Below, piece by piece: positions 5,835 to 10,471 of a stretch of 10,619 nucleotides of DNA. The DNA is taken from assembly GCA_010028225.1 (NCBI GenBank), contig RGOY01000031.1, forward strand, positions 1 to 10,619, given 5' to 3'. Source of the DNA: Actinomycetota bacterium. Its GTDB lineage: Bacteria; Actinomycetota; Actinomycetes; Nanopelagicales; Nanopelagicaceae. The translations under genes and the position numbers were made by a program. The notes beneath the pieces are model-generated. The model was not told where the DNA came from, searched no databases, and saw nothing but the letters and a program-made list of their open reading frames with translations. The stretch's first letter is position 1; each line of letters opens with the position of its first letter.

Positions 5835-5883
5835 CGCTACCTCGTTTCGGTTGGTTGTATCAATAATACCCGTGAAGTGTTCA

Positions 5884-6906
5884 CTACAACGACAATAGAT
5901 AAGTTTGAGTTTTCAGTTTGGTTCTCGTCACCCACGAGTTATTATCCATAGAGGCAAGCGCACGCTCATCTCGTGAAGCGTCACGATAATGGTCAAGATA
6001 TTCTCCTATTGCGTTGTACACAGACCACCCGTTGTACCCGTAGCCCTTGGCGTTATTGGAGTTTTCGTAAATCGCACGAACAAGAGTTACGACTTCATCT
6101 CTATTCTTTTTCTGTCGTTCAGTTGAGCCTGTCTCCAATGGGAACGCATTATCAATAATCTTTTCCAACCTTGACGAGCCAGACGGAACGCTGATGCCGA
6201 GCATCTTTTCTGCCATTTTCGTAAAGTTCTGCGCCCAATGATTAGATATGTTCAGCACTTCATTCGCTTGCTCTATTGCTCTCTCAACATTGCGTGTGTG
6301 GCGAGCTGTAAATACTCGCTTCGCTTCCTGAACTCCAAGCGTGACTGTGTTCTGGCATACAGCACGAATAGAAGTGTTAGCGAAAGTGATAGCAGTCTTG
6401 CCGTCATGCCCATTACGCACAAGCAAATAACGCTCAATACTGTCGTTTACTCCATTTGGGTCTACAACTAATGCGCCCATATCTATTGACGCAAAGAAAC
6501 CCTTACCGTTGTGAAGCACGCCAGCAGTATCTACAACTGCGTCACCATTGGAAGCACCCACAATGTTCAGCGCATAGTCAATACATTCACGGTTCTGCTG
6601 TACGACATAACGAGTACCGACTGTTGCCAGTCCTGTAAATGTTCCATCACTATTCACCCGTACAGTCGCGCGACTATCTGGAACTATCACGGCTGTTCCG
6701 TCTGGATTGCGCAACGGTTCGCCATTGTCGTCACATACTGATACCCGTGTAGTCACGACATCAAAGTCAGCCTGTGACGCTTCCAGCATTGCCTCTGCCG
6801 TCTGTAAGCCCTTCATAGGCGTTCCGAGCCTGTGCCAAGGCACTTCTCTATCTGCGTACGCCATTCTGGCTGTACCGTCTGCGTTTATCTCTAATCCGTG
6901 TGCCAT
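5884..6906 (-). CDS. DUF932 / TIGR03299-type phage-plasmid protein, 340 aa
   Basis: The N-terminus MAHGLEINADGTARMAY followed by EVPWHRLG (about 21-28) is the signature of the DUF932 family, found widely in phages and plasmids and of uncertain biochemical function. The length (340 aa) is normal and the frame is intact. The core includes an alternating beta region (about 95-160, containing YVVQQNRECIDYALNIVG and GKGFFASIDMGALV) and YLLVRNGHDGKTAITFANTSIRAVCQNT (about 164-191). The last third is helical (about 205-330). The start ATG 6906 is preceded by GGGAGAG. An operator-like variant, TAGATAAAT (6932-6940), sits 25 nt upstream in its presumed promoter. A near copy of the 11-mer (5896-5904) lies in the last codons. 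Family membership is from motif recognition; a role in early replication or host takeover is unproven. Confidence 0.9.
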   Translation of the reverse strand: MAHGLEINADGTARMAYADREVPWHRLGTPMKGLQTAEAMLEASQADFDVVTTRVSVCDDNGEPLRNPDGTAVIVPDSRATVRVNSDGTFTGLATVGTRYVVQQNRECIDYALNIVGASNGDAVVDTAGVLHNGKGFFASIDMGALVVDPNGVNDSIERYLLVRNGHDGKTAITFANTSIRAVCQNTVTLGVQEAKRVFTARHTRNVERAIEQANEVLNISNHWAQNFTKMAEKMLGISVPSGSSRLEKIIDNAFPLETGSTERQKKNRDEVVTLVRAIYENSNNAKGYGYNGWSVYNAIGEYLDHYRDASRDERALASMDNNSWVTRTKLKTQTYLLSL

Positions 6907-7098
6907 AACTCTGTCTCTCCCTACTTCTTATTAGATAAATCTAACTGAACATAGTTTAGCAACAGAACGGTCTACCGGGGCTTCGCTGGGGCGAGCCTTC
7001 GGCTGGCGCACGGGGTGGTCGGGAAAAAGTTGGATAAGTCTGAACACCGTTCGCTAAGATGTGGTTAGGTACTAACACGCTCTGGAAAGGGGCAAAGA
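6907..7098. promoter_or_regulatory. Divergent promoter region with GC-rich structured patch
   Basis: It separates the minus DUF932 gene from the + gene at 7099. For the + side, TAAGAT (7055-7060) is a good -10 with TTGGAT (7030-7035) as a distant -35 (19-nt spacer), and TGGATAAGT (7031-7039) overlaps that -35. For the minus side, TAGATAAAT (6932-6940) is near the likely -10. Between them, 6969-7022 is conspicuously GC-rich and holds AGCC-TTC-GGCT (6994-7004) and a bulged stem around 6979-6997. There is no gene here. Confidence 0.45.
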
Positions 7099-7383
7099 AT
7101 GAAAAACTTACTAGATAAGTGGGAAGCGTTGGTGTGGTCAAACGCACTAAGCGTAATGAAGGCAGTGCTTGGACTGATGTACGCCATACCGACTGTCGGT
7201 CTGTACGGTGTCTTTCAGGCGTTCTACCTCACCCGTAACACAGGCGACCTAATCGCTTGTCTGTTTGTGGTTATCGCTGGAACGGTGCTAAGCACAGTGC
7301 TGACCATCTCGCTCTACAATGCCACGCAGGATGAGCGATACAAGTCTGTTCGCCGTCACCCCGTCACAAAGCGAGTGCGCTAA
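7099..7383 (+). CDS. Two-transmembrane-helix protein, 94 aa
   Basis: The start ATG 7099 follows AAAGGGG with 7 nt spacing. Two hydrophobic segments, about 19-44 and about 50-73, flank a short polar turn (TRNTGD). The C-terminal 20 residues are strongly basic (YKSVRRHPVTKRVR), predicting both ends in the cytoplasm by the positive-inside rule. It looks like a small inner-membrane hairpin protein. There is no signal cleavage site and no family match. Its codons 4-7 (LLDK) contain an exact stoperator-like element. Its TAA overlaps the next start as TAATG, so both genes form one translationally coupled unit. Holin-like topology is possible, but no lysis genes are nearby. Confidence 0.85.
   Translation: MKNLLDKWEALVWSNALSVMKAVLGLMYAIPTVGLYGVFQAFYLTRNTGDLIACLFVVIAGTVLSTVLTISLYNATQDERYKSVRRHPVTKRVR
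7110..7120 (+). promoter_or_regulatory. Stoperator-like site inside start of the TM gene
   Basis: This is an exact ACTAGATAAGT 11 nt after the A of the start codon, reading with the gene and encoding part of LLDK. A bound protein here would block elongation just after promoter escape. Confidence 0.65.
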
Positions 7384-8084
7384 TGACTACCACAGTCACA
7401 GACACCCGTAGCGTCTTGGCAGAGATGCTGACGGAAAACACAGGCGAACACCTGTTGGATAGTGGTGGTGCGTATGGTCGCCATTGGCAACGCAACGCAG
7501 GTAAGACACTTGCTGGCTTTCAGTCAGAGCCAGAGGCAACGAGTGATGAGTATGGCGTATCGCTTTCGGTGTTCCACTATCTTGCTAAGCGTTTGGAGTT
7601 TGTGCCGAGTATCTCTGCCGAGTTGGATGACTTGGCACGGCAGATGCCTGATGACGGTTGGCTGTCTATCGCACAGACATTGGCTGAACGCTACGACAGT
7701 AACGCACGGACTTGGAACACCTACAACGGTGATGACTTTCTGTCGCAGACGCTACAAGGCGTGACCTTCGCCGACCACAGTGGACGGACTGTCGTACTCT
7801 TACAGATACACGGTGGCTGTGATGTTCGTGGTGGATACACAAAACCCCGTGCGTTCACGCCGACAGTGGATATGCCAGAGATGTTCCCGTATGACCACGC
7901 TGATTACTACTTGGAGTGTGCGACTGATAACGAACACTGCCTGTCGTACTCTGGTGAATACATTGGTTGGCACGGGTCAAGCATTGACGCAGACGAATAT
8001 CCTGTCGCTGATGATAAGGCACACGGTCTGCGCTGTCCTAAGTGTAATGAACTCTTTACTGTTCGTGCGCCTGAACCGTACTAG
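7383..8084 (+). CDS. Conserved-looking phage hypothetical protein with zinc-ribbon end, 233 aa
   Basis: ATG 7383 overlaps the previous TAA (TAATG). Near the N-terminus is LTENTGEHLLDSGGAYGR (about 16-33), a motif I recall from hypothetical proteins in many phages, with no established function. The middle has HYLAKRLEF (about 65-73) and a beta-rich region TVVLLQIHGGCDVRGGY (about 136-152). Cysteines at about 146, 179, 186, 218 and 221 include a terminal LRCPKC, suggesting a zinc ribbon made from C179/C186 and C218/C221. A stoperator-like 11-mer overlaps its last codons (8080-8090; stop at 8082-8084). Composition and codons match the neighbours and the frame is intact. It is coexpressed with the membrane protein before it; any physical link is unknown. 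Confidence 0.88.
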   Translation: MTTTVTDTRSVLAEMLTENTGEHLLDSGGAYGRHWQRNAGKTLAGFQSEPEATSDEYGVSLSVFHYLAKRLEFVPSISAELDDLARQMPDDGWLSIAQTLAERYDSNARTWNTYNGDDFLSQTLQGVTFADHSGRTVVLLQIHGGCDVRGGYTKPRAFTPTVDMPEMFPYDHADYYLECATDNEHCLSYSGEYIGWHGSSIDADEYPVADDKAHGLRCPKCNELFTVRAPEPY

Positions 8085-8090
8085 ATAAGT
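8080..8090 (+). promoter_or_regulatory. Stoperator-like site at the end of the 233-aa gene
   Basis: This is an exact ACTAGATAAGT overlapping the TAG stop and reading with the gene. Flanks extend the dyad to GTACT-AGATA-AGTAC. Nine nt later comes ACCCGTA, giving a compound element that reappears near 9514. Confidence 0.7.
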
Positions 8091-8106
8091 ACCGTTCACC
8101 CGTAGG

Positions 8107-8130
8107 TCACCCGTAGCCTCTGCGCTTTCC
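8107..8130 (+). repeat. 24-bp direct repeat, copy A
   Basis: It begins TCACCCGTAGCCTCTGCGC and is identical over 24 nt to 8757-8780. It is preceded by a second TTCACCCGTAG (8096-8106), so the heptamer ACCCGTA is doubled here at 8098 and 8109. This copy is intergenic; the other overlaps two coding ends. Confidence 0.9.
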
Positions 8131-8175
8131 CCAACCCCCTTCCCTTTCGTGAGTGGAGAGTGTGGGGGCTACGGG
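8110..8175. repeat. Inverted repeat in convergent intergenic region
   Basis: CCCGTAGCC (8110-8118), part of the 24-bp repeat, pairs perfectly with GGCTACGGG (8167-8175). The 48-nt interior has pyrimidine-rich and purine-rich blocks (CCAACCCCC and GAGTGTGGGGG) that could pair further. It follows the end of the 7383-8084 gene and may terminate that transcript, although no clean U-tract follows. Confidence 0.55.
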
Positions 8176-8182
8176 GTCTACC

Positions 8183-8205
8183 TATCTAGTGAGTTATCTA
8201 GTGAG
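8183..8205 (-). promoter_or_regulatory. Tandem operator-like half-sites
   Basis: TATCTAGTGAG occurs twice in succession with a 12-bp period (8183-8193 and 8195-8205). Each contains TATCTAGT of the reverse element but lacks ACT at its left end. Tandem spacing near one helical turn suggests cooperative binding on one DNA face. They read with the minus transcription arriving from 8332. Confidence 0.55.
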
Positions 8206-8220
8206 ATGACGGGCTGACTA

Positions 8221-8331
8221 TTGCTTGTGCTGATAAGTGGGCATTATGAGTGAGGGCAAAGTGCGAAGCACTGCGCCAGAGCCGGGGCTCAGGGAGTGTT
8301 GCCACTCTTTTACAAGTGGCGTTGTATCTGA
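8221..8331. terminator. Three consecutive hairpins, probable end of the minus operon
   Basis: GCCACT-(8 nt)-AGTGGC (8301-8320), GAGCC-GG-GGCTC (8279-8290) and AGTGC-GAA-GCACT (8260-8272) follow the stop codon of the minus gene 8332-8517 in that order. None has a strong U-tract, so factor-assisted termination or RNA protection is possible. On the + strand the same segment has a promoter-like TTGCTT (8221-8226), a 17-nt spacer containing TGATAAGT (8231-8238), and TTATGA (8244-8249), so the hairpins might instead belong to a small + RNA. A 29-codon + frame (8246-8335) exists but lacks a good ribosome site. Confidence 0.4.
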
Positions 8332-8517
8332 TTAGATACCGTTTGTGCCGAGTTGCTCTTGCTCAGCCTTACGAAGCACGGAGTAGATTTCTCCTGCGCT
8401 TTCGTCATACCAAATGTCCTCAGAAGCGAAGCGTGCGCTCTGGATAAGACATTCCAGAATGGCTACCTGCTTTGCCGTGAGTGTGACGGTGAGTGTGGCG
8501 TTTCGTGCTATGCCCAT
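8332..8517 (-). CDS. Small hypothetical protein, 61 aa
   Basis: The start ATG 8517 is preceded by AAAGGGG with 6 nt spacing, one of the better ribosome sites. The product has a beta-like start (ATLTVTLTAKQ, about 7-17), a helix AILECLIQSARFA (about 19-31), and an acidic aromatic stretch SEDIWYDE before a C-terminal helix (VLRKAEQEQLG). It looks like a compact alpha/beta domain, unrecognised. It is the last gene of the long minus cluster, 51 nt after the previous one. An inverted repeat, CTAGTA-GTGA-TACTAG (8533-8548), and a stoperator-like site lie just upstream, so it may have its own promoter. Confidence 0.8.
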   Translation of the reverse strand: MGIARNATLTVTLTAKQVAILECLIQSARFASEDIWYDESAGEIYSVLRKAEQEQLGTNGI

Positions 8518-8532
8518 TGGTGACCCCTTTCC

Positions 8533-8573
8533 CTAGTAGTGATACTAGTGAATGACCAACAGACTTATCTAGT
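8533..8573 (-). promoter_or_regulatory. Inverted repeat plus stoperator-like site upstream of the 61-aa gene
   Basis: CTAGTA-GTGA-TACTAG (8533-8548) is a perfect 6-bp-arm inverted repeat. An exact ACTTATCTAGT follows at 8563-8573, overlapping the stop codon of the 8569-8760 gene and reading with minus transcription. Both contain CTAGT and may be bound by the same protein. Confidence 0.6.
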
Positions 8574-8760
8574 CAGTTCTAGTCGGGCAGTCGGGGTAAG
8601 GATTTTCGTTGCCCTCGTTGTCCTCACAAGAACAGAAGTGGAATAGTGCTACTTGTGTTTCGTGCGTGAGTTCTAACAAGTCCTCGTATGACGGCGAGCC
8701 ACCTAACTCATCTATCACTAGCGACCAGAAGTCCACGAACAGTCGCTCTGCCTTATTCAC
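8569..8760 (-). CDS. Small acidic protein with Cys-rich tail, 63 aa
   Basis: GTG 8760 is the start, with GAGG 7 nt before it; it overlaps the end of the preceding gene by 8 nt. Residues 4-17 (AERLFVDFWSLVID) and 24-42 are helical, and the end is FCSCEDNEGNENPYPDCP, an acidic tail with three cysteines. The Shine-Dalgarno sequence and the start codon both lie inside the 24-bp repeat copy B, so the repeat contributes to translation of this gene. No family is recognised. It belongs to the minus cluster and is probably translationally coupled to the 8753-9193 gene. Confidence 0.75.
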   Translation of the reverse strand: MNKAERLFVDFWSLVIDELGGSPSYEDLLELTHETQVALFHFCSCEDNEGNENPYPDCPTRTD

Positions 8761-9193
8761 CCGTAGCCTCTGCGCTTTCCTTAGCGTCTATCCACTTACC
8801 ATTCTCAACAACTTGATAGTGCGCCCCCGATACTGGAACAAGTTTGCCATTCTCGTTGTGTTCATACTTTCCGAAAATAGATGTTGCTCTCCAAGCGAAC
8901 TCACAACACGGCGTATCGTTTTCGCAGTTATGTAGTCCACGCTCTAATGTCGCAGTCAAGCGTGGAAATACTGAGAGAAGTTTCGCAACGCAGTCGTGGC
9001 ACAGTATCCACTCCCTGCTACGCCTCTCACCAACAAGAACACTTATGTCGTCAGAGAAGCCACCGTAATAGCCGAAGGTATCAAATGGTAAGACCCAGCC
9101 ATTATCAGGGTAGAACTTTTGCTGATTACACTCAGCCTCGTTACCACACGCCGAACACAGAATAATGTTGGTATGTTGAGCCACGCTACTCAC
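8753..9193 (-). CDS. Cys-rich probable zinc-binding phage protein, 146 aa
   Basis: GTG 9193 overlaps the stop of the preceding gene as GTGA; there is no strong ribosome site, so coupling is likely. The protein has CSAC (13-16) plus C22, then a conserved-looking aromatic segment WVLPFDTFGYYGGFSDD (33-49), then WILCHDC (62-68), and C90, C96 and C97. CxxC with CxxC can hold one zinc, with the aromatic segment between the two halves. I recall WILCHDCV-like segments in small phage proteins but cannot name a function. The C-terminus (VPVSGAHYQVVENGKWIDAKE) is beta-like, then acidic. It sits in the middle of the minus cluster. Confidence 0.83.
   Translation of the reverse strand: MSSVAQHTNIILCSACGNEAECNQQKFYPDNGWVLPFDTFGYYGGFSDDISVLVGERRSREWILCHDCVAKLLSVFPRLTATLERGLHNCENDTPCCEFAWRATSIFGKYEHNENGKLVPVSGAHYQVVENGKWIDAKESAEATGE
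8757..8780 (+). repeat. 24-bp direct repeat, copy B
   Basis: It is identical to 8107-8130. Here it spans the last codons of the 8753-9193 gene and the ribosome site and GTG of the 8569-8760 gene. A diverged third copy starts at 9530 (TCACCCGTAGC then TGCGCCCCTTAGCG); copy B and the third copy both continue into CTTAGCG, while copy A does not. Confidence 0.9.
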
Positions 9194-9483
9194 GATACAC
9201 GGCTAGAACGGTCACGGAAGTAGTGGCGTATCCACTCCTCACACTCTCGGTCAAATGGTTTCCACACAATGTCGTCAGCGTCAAATGTTTCCTGACCATT
9301 GAGACGAACAATAACGAAGGCTGTGGGGTCATCACTATTCACTATGTACCTCATACACTCTTTGAGCGTGCCTGAGGTGACGAACTCTGAGGGCAAGTCA
9401 AATGAGCAAATGAATAACTGAGGGTCATACGCCTGACCATAGGTGGGGCACTCAACAACTGCGAACGGGTTGTGTCGTACCAT
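9190..9483 (-). CDS. Hypothetical protein, 97 aa
   Basis: ATG 9483 is the only plausible start, though the upstream AAACCTG is a poor ribosome site. The product begins MVRHNPFAVVECP and has a beta-rich middle (QLFICSFDLP, about 22-31; TAFVIVRLNGQETF, about 54-67), a helix containing ECMRYIV, and a C-terminal helix with REWIRHYF-like charge (ECEEWIRHYFRDRSSR). It resembles a small alpha/beta domain, unrecognised. A stoperator-like site lies 31 nt upstream. Its TGA overlaps the GTG of the next gene. Position and coupling make it a genuine gene of the minus cluster. Confidence 0.8.
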   Translation of the reverse strand: MVRHNPFAVVECPTYGQAYDPQLFICSFDLPSEFVTSGTLKECMRYIVNSDDPTAFVIVRLNGQETFDADDIVWKPFDRECEEWIRHYFRDRSSRVS

Positions 9484-9513
9484 AACAGGTTTATCGTATC
9501 GCTTGACTATCAG

Positions 9514-9540
9514 ACTTATCTAGTACCTATCACCCGTAGC
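9514..9540 (-). promoter_or_regulatory. Stoperator-like site with linked ACCCGTAG repeat
   Basis: An exact ACTTATCTAGT (9514-9524) is followed by ACC, then TATCACCCGTAGC (9528-9540). The same pairing, operator then ACC then TCACCCGTAG, occurs at 8080-8105, but there the operator is in the opposite orientation while the second part keeps its direction. The site lies between the 9552 stop and the 9483 start of two minus genes. Confidence 0.65.
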
Positions 9541-9551
9541 ACTTGCGCCCC

Positions 9552-10046
9552 TTAGCGACACCTCTCAACGATACGAAGGTAGGTTGAGTAGGCGAAGTTG
9601 CGCTTCCTCTGTCGCTCTGCTGTCGCCCTCTTAGCGTCTGCCTCTGGCATACGGTCTATCTCCTCATCAGTAGGCGACACACCTATCTCCCTCTCTGCCT
9701 CTATCATCAGCGATACAAGGTTGAGTTCGTAGTCGTCTACTGGTGTACCCGTAGCACGGTGGCAACCTTGTTCGTCTAGGTCAAGGCGACGAAGTTCGTT
9801 GGCTACCTTAGTGACGAACACACCTGCTAGGTGTATCTGACCCACCTTGTCCTCTGTGGTGAGGTGTCTCTGTGCCGTCACACCTGAACGAAGTATGTGC
9901 GTAGCAACATCACGCCACTCAGCGAAGGCGACTAACTCTCTATGTCTCTCTGTGTCTATGTGTGTCGCTATGTCTGTGCGTTTCTCATCAGCATTGCGTG
10001 TGTCTATGTGCGCTTCATCATCACTTGACCTATGTGAGTGCGTCAT
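9552..10046 (-). CDS. Hypothetical charged protein with low-complexity N-terminus, 164 aa
   Basis: ATG 10046 forms a TGATG overlap with the upstream stop, with GGGGGTGGAG as ribosome site; a GTG one codon earlier (10049) would give GTGA coupling and 165 aa. Residues 1-36 are low complexity, rich in His/Asp/Thr/Arg, with HIDT repeated (about 13-16 and 31-34). The rest is helical: an N-proximal helix ELVAFAEWRDVATHILR (about 37-53), DKVGQIHLAGVFVTKVANELRRLD (about 66-89), and an acidic to basic C-terminal region containing PTDEEIDRMPEADAKRATAE. A single Cys occurs in the middle and a final one near the end. Unrecognised. The N-terminal repeats reflect simple CA/GA-rich DNA and are probably fast-evolving. 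Confidence 0.8.
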   Translation of the reverse strand: MTHSHRSSDDEAHIDTRNADEKRTDIATHIDTERHRELVAFAEWRDVATHILRSGVTAQRHLTTEDKVGQIHLAGVFVTKVANELRRLDLDEQGCHRATGTPVDDYELNLVSLMIEAEREIGVSPTDEEIDRMPEADAKRATAERQRKRNFAYSTYLRIVERCR

Positions 10047-10243
10047 CACTCCACCCCCAGATACCCGTCACGATTACCCGTCAGCGTGTGTGTCTCTGCG
10101 TCAGCGTGAGTGAGTGTGGTATCACTCCACTCAGTCGTATGTCTCTCTGTCGCTCTGCGCCTCTGTGGCTGTGGCAAGCGACAAGCAAGGTGATAGCGAA
10201 CCTCTCTGGCTGTGGTGGTGGTGGCGTACTTATCTAGTTCCAT
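10046..10243 (-). CDS. Hypothetical basic protein starting MELDKY, 65 aa
   Basis: The start ATG 10243 has only a weak GGGT upstream, but the first codons contain an exact stoperator-like element encoding LDK, as in two better-supported genes (7099 and 3299). The product is polar and His/Arg/Thr-rich (RRRATERHTTEW, about 28-39) with no hydrophobic core, partly reflecting the simple-sequence DNA here. Its stop overlaps the start of the next gene. It overlaps the preceding ORF by 10 nt. It is either a genuine small gene or a leader ORF. Confidence 0.5.
   Translation of the reverse strand: MELDKYATTTTAREVRYHLACRLPQPQRRRATERHTTEWSDTTLTHADAETHTLTGNRDGYLGVE
10228..10238 (-). promoter_or_regulatory. 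Stoperator-like site in start of the MELDKY gene
   Basis: This is an exact ACTTATCTAGT, 5 nt inside the coding sequence that begins at 10243, reading with minus transcription. It also overlaps the stop of the 10234-10461 ORF. Confidence 0.65.
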
Positions 10244-10461
10244 AGATACCCAGCGACCCGAATGACGAAAATCGTTTCATCACTTTCCAAATCGGTTTCA
10301 CTTTCTGCCGACCCCCTCGTACACAAGTCATCACAAGTCTGGCATACAAGCGTGTGTGGTGTGTGTCGTTGTTTGCCACCGAGAAGCGTAGGTATGGAGC
10401 CCCGATAAACTTTTCCTGCGAGCCCTGCGCCGGTGGGGAGCTGAAATCGCAAAAAATTCAT
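10234..10461 (-). CDS. Possible 75-aa protein, MNFLRFQL start
   Basis: I chose ATG 10461, which follows the stop of the upstream partial gene by 10 nt; the frame is also open back to 10578, but that part overlaps the better partial gene. The ribosome site (AAAAGATGAG) is weak. The product has a short beta-like start, then VCQTCDDLC (three Cys, about 44-52), an acidic run (AESETDLESDE) and a hydrophobic end (TIFVIRVAGYLWN). The Cys triplet could bind metal. Composition is mixed, so it may not be coding. Confidence 0.42.
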   Translation of the reverse strand: MNFLRFQLPTGAGLAGKVYRGSIPTLLGGKQRHTPHTLVCQTCDDLCTRGSAESETDLESDETIFVIRVAGYLWN

Positions 10462-10471
10462 CTCATCTTTT

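Noticed and set aside
8246..8335. A 29-codon + strand ORF (MSEGKVRST...) in the 8085-8331 intergenic region
   Set aside because: It has no convincing ribosome site, it is made largely of hairpin-forming sequence, and it overlaps the stop of a better minus gene. Kept only as a remark.
7..10238. Considered reading the scattered 11-mers as a CRISPR array or iteron origin
   Set aside because: Spacing is irregular (tens to thousands of bases), there are no uniform spacers, and copies occur in both orientations tied to genes.
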